A stretch of DNA of 23,223 bases from Polyangiaceae bacterium (GCA_025936205.1 JAICTU010000083.1:1-23223), one strand, 5' to 3'. Positions 15,385 through 22,980 are shown, counted from the first letter of the stretch. The notes: generated by a model not told the origin, from the letters alone. Translations and numbers: made by a program.

Positions 15385-16467
15385 TCAGGCACTGGCGTGG
15401 GGAGCGATGCGGCCTTGGCGCGCGCGGGGCGGGCGCTGTTTGGGCTTGGTGTGGCCGTGTGCGCCTGCAGGAGCGGGGTTGGCGCGGAGCCAGTCCACGG
15501 TGTCGCACAGGGTCTGACGGCCCGGGCGCGGGGCGTAGCCGAGCTCGTGGGCGAACAGTGAGGCGAGGCCCCAGAAGCAGGTGGCCATCTCCAGCACGAC
15601 CGGGTCGGGGAGCGAGGGGTGGAGCTTGCCGCCTAGCTGCGAGAAGCGGGCGAGGCCGAGCGCGGCCCAGCGGGGCAGGGGGCGTTCCACCGCGGGGGCG
15701 CCCGAGACTTCCGTGACCATGCCGAAGAAATCGCGCAGGGTCGTGGCCGTGCCCGGCAGGTGGTAGATGTCGCGGGCGTTTTCGATCTGGGCGAGGCGCA
15801 CGAGGGCGCTCGCGACGTCGCGTACGTCCGTGAAGTGCATGCCGCCCGGGGGCACCACGGGGACTTTGCCGTCGAGCACTTTCTGGACGTAGCCCGTGGA
15901 GCGGCGGCGGTGGTCTTCGGGGCCCAGGAGCACCGGGGGGCGGACGATCGTGAGCTCGACGCCCAGCTTTTCGGCGAGGGCGCGCGCTTCGCGCTCGGCG
16001 CGGATCTTGGAGGCGTAGTACGGCCAGCGGCCGGCGAGCGCTTCCGCGTAGGGGGCGTCTTCTTCCGCGTGGATGTCGGCGGACCGGAAGCAGCCCACGG
16101 TGCCGGAGCTGGACACGAACACGAGGCGTGCGCCCAGGCGCGCTGCGACGTGCACCATCTCCAGCGTGCCGCGCACGTTGAAGTCAATCATTTCTTCGGG
16201 CGCGGAGCGCGTGTGGCGCACCATGCCCGCGGCGTGAAACACCGTGCGTACGTCGCCGAGGCGGGTGTCGGCACGCCAAGCTTCGGAGGAGAGCGCCTGG
16301 CCTTCAATTACGCTGACAGGGCCGACCTCTGCGTGCCACGGCTCGGCACCCCAGACGTCCCGCTGACGCACCAGCACTGCCGCCGGCAGCTGCGCCGCCG
16401 AGAGCGAGCGCAGCAGGTGACGGCCGAGAAACCCCGTGGCACCGGTGACGAGAACCCGCGCTGTCAT
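15385..16467 (-). CDS. Extended NAD(P)-dependent SDR, possible alkyl/acyl-DHAP reductase of ether-lipid synthesis
   Basis: The 360-residue protein has an N-terminal Rossmann motif (TGATGFLGRH, residues 8-17), TVFHAAG, a serine-rich LVFVSSSGTVG strand and the catalytic YYASK (Y150, K154), so it is an active extended SDR of the 3-beta-HSD/dihydroflavonol-reductase type. The tail after about residue 330 is basic and probably disordered. Its ATG overlaps the TGA of the reductase-acyltransferase gene by four bases (ATGA), so it is the last gene of the AGPS operon. In animals a ketone reductase acts after AGPS to give 1-alkyl-glycerol-3-phosphate, and this SDR could fill that step. That role is inferred from context only; a fatty-aldehyde or sterol-type substrate is equally possible. 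Confidence 0.85.
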   Translation of the reverse strand: MTARVLVTGATGFLGRHLLRSLSAAQLPAAVLVRQRDVWGAEPWHAEVGPVSVIEGQALSSEAWRADTRLGDVRTVFHAAGMVRHTRSAPEEMIDFNVRGTLEMVHVAARLGARLVFVSSSGTVGCFRSADIHAEEDAPYAEALAGRWPYYASKIRAEREARALAEKLGVELTIVRPPVLLGPEDHRRRSTGYVQKVLDGKVPVVPPGGMHFTDVRDVASALVRLAQIENARDIYHLPGTATTLRDFFGMVTEVSGAPAVERPLPRWAALGLARFSQLGGKLHPSLPDPVVLEMATCFWGLASLFAHELGYAPRPGRQTLCDTVDWLRANPAPAGAHGHTKPKQRPPRARQGRIAPHASA

Positions 16468-19343
16468 GCGTCGTACCTCACTCCTCGAACTGCGACGCGA
16501 GCGCTGGGCTCACGCCAGGCCAGAAAGCTGGGATCGATCGCGCTGGCGGGCACGTACTTGCCCGGCTCGAGCTCGCGCAGCACGCCGTGCTCGGAGAGCG
16601 CCCGGAAGGCGTCTTCCAGCAGCGGCAGGTACGCCGCAGGATGGCTCTTCGCCATCAACACCGGGCTGGTCGTGCCCGACTCCGGGGGCGCTTCAGAGAC
16701 GTCGGGGCGCGGGGTATCCCCGCAAAAATATTGGGTGACGAGCTCGTAAGCGTGCAGCACAGGCTGGAACAGCGCGCGTACCACCGCGCGCACGCGCGGG
16801 TCCGCGACGTCGGCAGCCTTCGCGGGCGTGGCCCAGGAATGGCGCGCCACGTGGTCGCGCACGGCCCGGCTCTCCGGGAAGAGCTGCAGGGCATCGGCAT
16901 AGAACCAGTGCATCCACTGGCTCTGCAGGCTCTGCAGCAGGGCCGGGGTCGGCGCTTCGGGCAGGGGTGTGTCGCTCGAAAGCACGCGTCCGCCGCGGCG
17001 TTCGATGGCTTGCTTGAGCCAGGCTTCGTCGAGCCCGTCGATGCGCGCCTCGACGCGGCTGTCCGGCGCGCGGTCGCGCGCATCGCTGCTGCCCTGCCGG
17101 AAGGCATGAGCGAGAAAGGCGCGCAGGTGGAAGCTGGTGACGACCGTCTCCCGCTGCATCTCCGCGGCCACCTGGCGCGCCAGGTCTTGCACGTCGCTCT
17201 CGGGATCGAGCAGCAGCGGGTTGCCGCAGGCGATGTGCACGCGCCCGAGCTTGACCTCGCCGCGGCCCAGCGACACCAGCCAGCGCAGGATCGCCTCGAC
17301 CGACATCGAGGAGCGCGCGCCGCCGCGCAGCTCGCGCTCGAACGCGCTCTCTTCCGGCACGCGCTCGTAGGCGATCGCGAGCGGCAGCACCGCGAACGAG
17401 CGGTTCGTGGCCTGCAGCGCGCGCAGCAGGCCGCGCTTGGGCGCCAGCACGCGGCGGCCGCGGCTGCGCTGGCCCTCGATGAAGAACATCAGCGAGCCGG
17501 CTTCGTTCGCGATCCGGCCCAGCTCCTGCCCGAGCTCCGGCACGGCCTTGCCGACGCCGCGGCGCACGTAGAAGGCGCCGGCTCGGCTCAAGATGCGGCT
17601 CACCACCGGCAGCTTCGAGAACTCTTCCGCGGCCGCGATGCGCGGCAGGGGAATGCCCAGCTCCGGATGCTGGAAGCAGATGTAACAGGAGAGCAGGAAG
17701 TCGAAGTAGCTGCGGTGCGAGGGCGCGAGCACCAGGCGGTGACCGGGCGGCACCGCCGCGATGGCGCGCTCGAACGACTTGCGATCGAAGGTGACGGAGG
17801 TCGTGCAGCGGCGCAGCCCCTTGCGCAGCGCCACGCCGAGCGCGCGCAGCACCGGGCTCGGCGCGGGACGTTTGAAGGCCCAGCGCAGATCGTTCTGGCC
17901 GTCGTCGTGGCCCGCGCCCGCCAGCGGCAGCTCGCTCTCGTCGCGGCCGAGCAGGTGCTTGTACATGCCGCGGTTGACGATATCCATGTAGCGCGGGGCG
18001 CTGAAACCGGGCAGCGAAACGGGCTGCGAGGGCCGGAAGTCGAAGCTGTGGTGGATGAAGTAGCGGAAGGCCGCGTTCAGCTCCTGCACTCGCGAGTTGA
18101 GCTTCTCCACCTGGCGCGCCTGCGCAGGCTTGCCGCGCAGCGCGAAGTAGCCGCGGGCCAGCTTGACCGGCAGCGCACGGCGCAACAGGTCCTGCAACAG
18201 GAAGCCGTGCTGGACTCCGCCGATGAACACGCCGGGCGGCGCCTTGGCGCCGGGGCGCTCCTCGAAGAAGCGCGCCGTGGCTCCGGTGGCGTAGTCGGCG
18301 CGCATGGCCATCTGCAGGCCCATCGCCGCCAGCCGGATCGGCGTGGGCTGGCCCGGCGCCGGCAGCTCGCTGCCGAAGCCGGCGGAGATCACGCGCTCCG
18401 CCACCACGTCCACGGGCACCACGTCCAGGCGCACGTTGGGATTGGCCTCCCAGGCCTTGATCAAGCCCAGACCGGTGAAGATCAGGCAGCCGGCGAAGGC
18501 CGCGGTGCTGTCGATCCAACCCGGGTGCGGCGTGGCGTACGCCGCGGAGATGATGCTCGGGCGCACGATGATCAGCGGCACGTTGCCGCGGCGCGCGCTG
18601 AGCAGGTGCTCGGCCACGCACTTGGTATAGGTGTAGGTGTTGGGGTGCCCGGATTCGGCGAGCAGCTCCGCTTCGCTGCGTGAGCCATCGAGGATGGCTT
18701 GCCGCAGCTCGTCCGCCGGACGGGGCAGGTGCCCCAGCGTCTCCGTGATCGGGCCCGTGCGCCACGCGCTCACGTAGGCAGTGGACACGCTGACCATCGC
18801 CGCCAGCTTGCTGCAGCCACGCGCCAGCTCCAGCATGTGCAGCGCGGCCTCGACGTTGGCACCCAGCGCGGAGGCGATGGGCAGGTCGAACTCGACGCTC
18901 GCCGCGCAGTGCAGGATGTGGGTCACGTTGCCCTGGAGCGACTGCCGATCGCCCGGGGCCAGGCCCAGATCCGGCTGCTCCAGATCCGCGTTCACCACCT
19001 GCACCAGGTCGCGCCAGCCCTCGGGCAAGCTGCGGAAGATCTCCGAGTTGGCGACCTTGTTCGCGAAGCGCTCGGCAGGGCTCGGGGCGCGGGGTGTCCC
19101 CGAAAAATCGTGCCCGGCGGGCTTCTTCGCCGCGCCGTCCGCTTTGGCGCCTTCTGATTTAGCAGCGGCCTTCTTGCCGCCGCGCCCCGAGCCGCTCTTC
19201 GAGCGGATCAGCACGCTGACCTTGCCGATGCCCAGCTCTTCGCGCCGGGTCAGCAGCTGCCACAGCACGACCTTGCCGACGAAACCCGTGACGCCCGTCA
19301 AAAGGACGTGGTGCTTCATCCCGCTCTGTTTCATCTCGCTCAC
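16464..19343 (-). CDS. Fatty acyl-CoA reductase fused to GPAT/DHAPAT-type acyltransferase
   Basis: A 959-residue two-enzyme protein. Residues 10-385 form a FAR-type reductase: TGVTGFVGK (16-24) binds NADPH, STAYVSAW follows, and Y237/K241 (YTYTK) are catalytic. A Male-sterility-like helical part (about 410-465) ends in DIVNRGMYKHLLG. Residues 500-760 are a PlsB/GNPAT-type acyltransferase with HRSYFD (H543, D548), FYVRRG (591-596) and FIEGQRSR (621-628). The C-terminal 200 residues resemble the extension of GPAT/DHAPAT enzymes. The fusion could make both fatty alcohol and acyl-DHAP, the two substrates feeding AGPS encoded just upstream. The unusual Lys/Ala/Gly-rich insert at 49-90 and the linker at 872-895 contain copies of a DNA repeat. 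GTG 19343 overlaps the AGPS stop (GTGA); ATG 19334 has a better-spaced GGAG. DHAP versus glycerol-3-phosphate specificity is not readable. Confidence 0.9.
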   Translation of the reverse strand: MSEMKQSGMKHHVLLTGVTGFVGKVVLWQLLTRREELGIGKVSVLIRSKSGSGRGGKKAAAKSEGAKADGAAKKPAGHDFSGTPRAPSPAERFANKVANSEIFRSLPEGWRDLVQVVNADLEQPDLGLAPGDRQSLQGNVTHILHCAASVEFDLPIASALGANVEAALHMLELARGCSKLAAMVSVSTAYVSAWRTGPITETLGHLPRPADELRQAILDGSRSEAELLAESGHPNTYTYTKCVAEHLLSARRGNVPLIIVRPSIISAAYATPHPGWIDSTAAFAGCLIFTGLGLIKAWEANPNVRLDVVPVDVVAERVISAGFGSELPAPGQPTPIRLAAMGLQMAMRADYATGATARFFEERPGAKAPPGVFIGGVQHGFLLQDLLRRALPVKLARGYFALRGKPAQARQVEKLNSRVQELNAAFRYFIHHSFDFRPSQPVSLPGFSAPRYMDIVNRGMYKHLLGRDESELPLAGAGHDDGQNDLRWAFKRPAPSPVLRALGVALRKGLRRCTTSVTFDRKSFERAIAAVPPGHRLVLAPSHRSYFDFLLSCYICFQHPELGIPLPRIAAAEEFSKLPVVSRILSRAGAFYVRRGVGKAVPELGQELGRIANEAGSLMFFIEGQRSRGRRVLAPKRGLLRALQATNRSFAVLPLAIAYERVPEESAFERELRGGARSSMSVEAILRWLVSLGRGEVKLGRVHIACGNPLLLDPESDVQDLARQVAAEMQRETVVTSFHLRAFLAHAFRQGSSDARDRAPDSRVEARIDGLDEAWLKQAIERRGGRVLSSDTPLPEAPTPALLQSLQSQWMHWFYADALQLFPESRAVRDHVARHSWATPAKAADVADPRVRAVVRALFQPVLHAYELVTQYFCGDTPRPDVSEAPPESGTTSPVLMAKSHPAAYLPLLEDAFRALSEHGVLRELEPGKYVPASAIDPSFLAWREPSARVAVRGVRYDA
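16702..16730 (-). repeat. Intragenic stem-loop repeat, copy 1
   Basis: The plus strand reads TCGGGGCGCGGGGTATCCCC then GCAAAAATA. The core CGGGG-TAT-CCCCG folds as a hairpin. It matches 19082-19108 except for one A/G change and one inserted base. In the fusion protein it encodes YFCGDTPRPD in a variable linker. Confidence 0.6.
19082..19108 (-). repeat. Intragenic stem-loop repeat, copy 2
   Basis: The plus strand reads TCGGGGCGCGGGGTGTCCCC then GAAAAAT. The core CGGGG-TGT-CCCCG is a hairpin. It encodes DFSGTPRAPS in the low-complexity insert near residue 80 of the fusion protein. The protein frame across the shared core differs from copy 1, so the DNA element rather than the peptide is what is shared. 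Confidence 0.6.
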
Positions 19344-21232
19344 GCTCCGAGATCGACCGTGCCGCGCACGCCGTGGTTGCTCGCGCCAAACAGGTTGCTG
19401 GGGTCCACCGCGCGCTTGACTTGGCGCATGAACTCCAGCGAGCCGGGCGAGTAGATACTGCCCAAGAAGTCTTGTCGGATTTTTCCGACACCGTGATGGT
19501 GCGAGAGCGAACCGCCCGCCGCGAGGATCTCCTCGCGCGCAGCGTGCTCGAGCTCCAGATACTGCCGAACCGGGTCTTCGACGCCCTTACAGTAGAAGCC
19601 CAGGTAGAAGTAGATGCAGACGCCGGTCGTGTAGACCTGAGTGAAGCGACCGGTGAAGAAGGGATTGCCGGGCAGCTTGCGCGCCTCGTGCTCGCGCCGC
19701 ACGCGGTCGCGCACGCGCTCGTACAGCGACAGCGCCTGGCTCCAGGGCACGCTGGTCTCGAAGCTCTCCGCGATCGCCCAGTGGCTGAACGTCAGATCGC
19801 GGATGTACGCGATACCGAAGGTGAGCTGATAACCGCGCTCGCCGTTCTTGGAGCCGGCCTTCATGCCGCCGTGCGCCTTGGCGATGCGATAGACGGCGTT
19901 TTCCTGGAAGGCGACCTCTTCCGCGCTGCCCTCGAAGACCAGCGTGGCCACCGACAACTGCTTCGGATCGAAGCCCTTCAGCTGCGTGACGAGCGCCTTC
20001 TCCAGCTTGCTCTTCCACTGCGCGGTGCGCCCGTCGGCCTTCGGCTTCAACGCCTGGCCGAACTGGAACTGCGTGTTGTCGACCACACGCACGCTGGCGG
20101 GCACGGCGCCCGAGCGCTGCAGGTCGTAGAGAAAGTCCAGCCCGTGGGCGAGGGTGGGGAAGAGCACGCTGCCGTAGCGCTGCACCTCCGGCGCTCGGAA
20201 CAGCTTCACGATCGCGCTGGTCACGATGCCGTAGTTGCCCTCGCTGCCGAACATGAAGTTCTTCGGGTTGGCGCCGATGCTCTCGCGCGGGCCCACCTGA
20301 GGCCGCGCCACCACGCCGCGCGCCGTGACCACCTGCATATCGAGCACGAGGTCCTCGATGTTCCCGTAGCGGTTCTTCTTCATGCCGCTGGCGTTGGTGG
20401 CGATCCAGCCGCCCAGCGTCGAGAACTCGAGGCTGTCGGGCTCGTGCCCGAGCATCAACTTGTACCTGCCCAGCTCGCGCGAGATCTGGCGGCCCACCGC
20501 GCCTGCTTCGATGCAGGCGGTGAGGTTCACCGGGTCGATCCACAGGATGCGGTTCATGCGCCGCATGTCGACCGCGATCACGAAGCGCTCCTCATCCGAG
20601 GGCAGGCGCAGCGCATCGCTGACGTTGGTGCCGCCGCCGAACGGGATCAGGCACGCCCCATGTCGCTCGGCAACCTGGACCAGTTGCACGACCTCTTCGT
20701 GCGTGTTGGGGAACACCACCAGATCCGGCACGCGCTCGAGCTTGCCGTAGCGGATGGCCCAGATCTCAGCGCCGGTGTGGCCGTGACCGCGGCGCAGCCG
20801 CACGAGCGGCTCGTCCGAGAGCTGGCCCGGCTGCAGGAAGCCGAGCAGGTCGCTCATCAGCTCCGGCGCCTTGCGCGCCTCCGGCACCGGCGGCGGGTAG
20901 TGCGGGTCGTGCCGGTTCTCGTAGCTGAGCGGGGCGGCCAGCGTCTTGGCCATCCAGGGTACGAGCGACGGCAGCTCGACGTCGCTGATGTTGTAGCGCT
21001 TGCCGGTGAGCACCACGCTGCCGTTGGGGCGCACCACGAACTTGGTATCGGCAAAGCCCCAGCCGTCGCTGGCCTCCGCTTCATCGCCCGGGGCCGGGGA
21101 CGGCGGCGGCACGAAGCGCGTATCGCCACGCGGAACTCCGCGGGTGGGTTTGGGCGAGAGCGCGCTCCGCGCGCCGTGGGCGAGGACCTTGCCTGCCAAT
21201 CCCAGGAAATCGTCGGTGCGTGAAGCGGTCAC
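19340..21232 (-). CDS. agps: Alkylglycerone-phosphate synthase (alkyl-DHAP synthase, AGPS)
   Basis: The 630-residue protein aligns from end to end with animal AGPS as I recall it: DGWGFADTKF with TGKRY, an FAD-binding PFGGGTNVS (197-205), GHEPDSLEFSTLGGW (262-276), SGMKKNRYGNIEDL, GSEGNYGIVT, QFQFGQALKP, the AYIRDL arginine motif (about 475-480), CIYFYLGF (from 539) and SLSHHHGVGK (575-584). The FAD and active-site motifs therefore look intact. AGPS exchanges the acyl chain of acyl-DHAP for a fatty alcohol, creating the ether bond of ether lipids; in animals this is peroxisomal, here presumably cytosolic or membrane-associated. GTG 21232 is chosen because upstream residues of the open frame are unlike the family. 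It is the first gene of a three-gene operon and shares four bases with the reductase-acyltransferase gene. Confidence 0.95.
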   Translation of the reverse strand: MTASRTDDFLGLAGKVLAHGARSALSPKPTRGVPRGDTRFVPPPSPAPGDEAEASDGWGFADTKFVVRPNGSVVLTGKRYNISDVELPSLVPWMAKTLAAPLSYENRHDPHYPPPVPEARKAPELMSDLLGFLQPGQLSDEPLVRLRRGHGHTGAEIWAIRYGKLERVPDLVVFPNTHEEVVQLVQVAERHGACLIPFGGGTNVSDALRLPSDEERFVIAVDMRRMNRILWIDPVNLTACIEAGAVGRQISRELGRYKLMLGHEPDSLEFSTLGGWIATNASGMKKNRYGNIEDLVLDMQVVTARGVVARPQVGPRESIGANPKNFMFGSEGNYGIVTSAIVKLFRAPEVQRYGSVLFPTLAHGLDFLYDLQRSGAVPASVRVVDNTQFQFGQALKPKADGRTAQWKSKLEKALVTQLKGFDPKQLSVATLVFEGSAEEVAFQENAVYRIAKAHGGMKAGSKNGERGYQLTFGIAYIRDLTFSHWAIAESFETSVPWSQALSLYERVRDRVRREHEARKLPGNPFFTGRFTQVYTTGVCIYFYLGFYCKGVEDPVRQYLELEHAAREEILAAGGSLSHHHGVGKIRQDFLGSIYSPGSLEFMRQVKRAVDPSNLFGASNHGVRGTVDLGA

Positions 21233-21430
21233 TGGCTGGGTCTCACAGGTGCTCGGAGAGCGAGAGTTGCGCGCTGATTCGCGGGAAAAAAACCACTGCC
21301 TGCACGCTTGTTCCGGGGCTCGGGAAACTCGAGTCGTAACATCGCCCGGCGCGCGCCGGCAAGTCACAGCCGCGTCATCGGCTGGTAGTTCGACCCACTG
21401 GGGTGGGGCTCTCCCCCGCAGCGAAGCAGT

Positions 21431-21492
21431 GCGTTGCCGAGGCCGCGCCGCCTTTAACTCAGCACGTCAATCTGCGGACAGCTCGGCAACGC
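21431..21492 (-). promoter_or_regulatory. 11-bp inverted repeat in the gap upstream of the AGPS operon
   Basis: GCGTTGCCGAG (21431-21441) and CTCGGCAACGC (21482-21492) are perfect inverted copies with a 40-base spacer. They lie between the ThpR stop and the AGPS start. The structure could terminate the upstream operon or control the AGPS operon. No other gene is seen in 21233-21534; a further 14-base palindrome, CCGGCGCGCGCCGG, lies at 21347-21360. Confidence 0.45.
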
Positions 21493-21534
21493 GGTGTGTC
21501 GATGCACGGGTCACGCCGATCTCAGCCCTCGCGG

Positions 21535-22095
21535 CTAGCGGAGGCGGCGTTCGGTAACGATGCGAAACAGCCGCTGTCGCCGGTCTTCGCTCCATGTGTA
21601 GAGCGCGATGCGATCGAGGCGCGCACTCACGGATCGCAGATCGAGGCCTTCTGCCCAGCGCAGGCCTTGCTCGCGATCGGCGTCCGTGGCGCGGCTCCTG
21701 GGGCGGGCGATGGTGATGTGGGGCTTGGCGGGGCGCTTCTCGCGACGGCCGCTGGCGGCCTCGGTGAGGGCATCGCGCAGCGCCGTGATGCAGGCGCTGG
21801 TCTCGGTGCGCCCGACCTCGAGCAGCGCCGAGAGCGCCGAGTAGCGACGCTTGCCGCCCATGGGCACCACTTCGGCGAGCGTGACCTCGAGCGCGGGGGG
21901 CGTTTCTTCCGCTAGACGCTGGTCGAGCGCTGCCAGTGCCCGTTCGGCGCCCACTTCTCCCACCCCGCCCAGGAAGGCGAGCGTCAGGTGCACGTCGTCC
22001 GGGTGATACCGGCGCAAGGCGCGAGGCACTTCCGGCAGCTCGAGCACGAACGCGCCCGGCAGCGGAAAGGCAAAGAACCAGTTGGGGCGGGGCAC
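21535..22095 (-). CDS. thpR: RNA 2',3'-cyclic phosphodiesterase (ThpR/LigT, 2H family)
   Basis: About 186 residues with the two catalytic HxTx motifs of 2H phosphoesterases: HLTLAFLG (H36) near the N terminus and HITIAR in the C-terminal half, plus the GGKRRY segment in between. The family opens 2',3'-cyclic phosphate ends of RNA to 2'-phosphates and has weak RNA ligase activity in the LigT form. The start is uncertain. GTG 22095 gives normal family length and puts WFFAFPLP at the beginning; the frame also runs up to a GTG at 22188, which would overlap the HEPN gene by 40 bases. It is the third gene in line after the MNT and HEPN genes on the same strand, 53 bases from the HEPN stop. Confidence 0.88.
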   Translation of the reverse strand: MPRPNWFFAFPLPGAFVLELPEVPRALRRYHPDDVHLTLAFLGGVGEVGAERALAALDQRLAEETPPALEVTLAEVVPMGGKRRYSALSALLEVGRTETSACITALRDALTEAASGRREKRPAKPHITIARPRSRATDADREQGLRWAEGLDLRSVSARLDRIALYTWSEDRRQRLFRIVTERRLR

Positions 22096-22148
22096 AGGCG
22101 AGGGGTAGAGCGATCTCGCCTCCGCCGCCAGATCGCAGCGCAGTCGGG

Positions 22149-22565
22149 TCAAGGGGCCGGTGCTGAGATGCCCCGCGCCGCGATCCACGCCCCGATGACG
22201 GAGAAGAGCTGCTCCACACGCTCGAGCTCTTCGGCGAGGCTGGAGGCGTCCAGCAGAAAATGGCGATTGTAATCGGCTTGGCTGCGCAATCCCATCAACG
22301 CCGCGAGGTCGCGACCCACGCTCGCTGGCAATAACCCTGGCTTGATCAGATGCTGGCCCAGTAGCGCAGCCACGCCACGGTGCGTCTGCGCCTGCACACC
22401 GAGGCAGAGCAGAGCCGCGCTGATCAGGTGAAACGCAGCGTAGTAGAGCCTGCTCGCGGCGTCGTCATACAGCCCGAGATCCGCGAGCGCTCGGGCCGCA
22501 CGGCGCGCAGCGTCCGCCTTGCTCAACTCCGCTTGCGTGTTGAGTCGCGAATTCTCGTCCGTCAA
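22149..22565 (-). CDS. HEPN-domain protein, likely toxin partner of the MNT protein
   Basis: The 138-residue all-helical protein fits the HEPN/UPF0332 family: SRLYYAAFHLISAALL (38-53), THRGVAALLGQHLIKPGLLP (61-80) and LRSQADYNRHF (93-103). HEPN proteins of MNT-HEPN modules are RNases whose usual motif is RX4-6H. Here the corresponding stretch is RSQADYN, the UPF0332 variant, and the only His after R94 is H102 (seven residues between), so RNase activity is uncertain. It starts with TTG at 22565, sharing TTGA with the stop of the MNT gene, so the pair is translationally coupled. Binding to the MNT protein is expected from the family. Confidence 0.85.
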   Translation of the reverse strand: MTDENSRLNTQAELSKADAARRAARALADLGLYDDAASRLYYAAFHLISAALLCLGVQAQTHRGVAALLGQHLIKPGLLPASVGRDLAALMGLRSQADYNRHFLLDASSLAEELERVEQLFSVIGAWIAARGISAPAP

Positions 22566-22924
22566 GCCGCCTCCATGGCAAGCGTGACGCCGTCACGATC
22601 CAGGCTCTGCGCGAGCATGTCTTCGCGCGCGCGCAGGTGCTCCAGCTCGCCTTGGGACAGAACGATGGGCACCAGCAACGGACCATCGAGTGAGCCCGCG
22701 AGCTCCATTGGCCAGACTCGCTCCGCATGGCTCTGGATACGGTCCAGAACCACCGCGACATCCACATCCGAATCAGGCCCAGCGTCACCCCGGGCCTGAG
22801 ATCCGAACAGAATGAGAGACTGCAAGCGAGCCCCAAAATGCTGCCTCAGCTCGTCTCGAAACTTCTCGAGCAAGCAAGCGACGGTAGGATGGACACCGAC
22901 CGTGGGACGAGAACCGGGGAGCAC
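22562..22924 (-). CDS. Minimal nucleotidyltransferase (MNT) domain protein, antitoxin type
   Basis: About 120 residues with a pol-beta-type nucleotidyltransferase core: LILFGSQARGDAGPDSDVDVAVVL, giving G41-S42 and D53/D55 of the GSX10DXD motif, so metal and nucleotide binding look intact. In MntA-HepT pairs the MNT protein inactivates its HEPN partner by AMP transfer to a tyrosine. The GTG at 22924 is the best start. The frame continues to 23113, but the extra residues (Cys/Arg/His-rich, no family match) lie in a region full of inverted repeats. The gene precedes the HEPN gene with a 4-base overlap. The C-terminal third (REDMLAQSLDRDGVTL) is a typical end for these proteins. Confidence 0.87.
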   Translation of the reverse strand: MLPGSRPTVGVHPTVACLLEKFRDELRQHFGARLQSLILFGSQARGDAGPDSDVDVAVVLDRIQSHAERVWPMELAGSLDGPLLVPIVLSQGELEHLRAREDMLAQSLDRDGVTLAMEAA

Positions 22925-22980
22925 CAGTTGACTGTAGCACGCGCAGCGTGTCGGTCGTGAGGCCTGTGCTGTGCAGGCGG

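Noticed and set aside
16587..18683. Long open frame (about 700 codons) on the plus strand opposite the reductase-acyltransferase gene
   Set aside because: Its translation is Arg/Ala/Gly/His-rich without any family motif. Such antisense frames are expected in GC-rich DNA where third positions avoid stops.
19373..21223. Long plus-strand frame opposite AGPS
   Set aside because: Same kind of compositional shadow; AGPS on the other strand is motif-complete.
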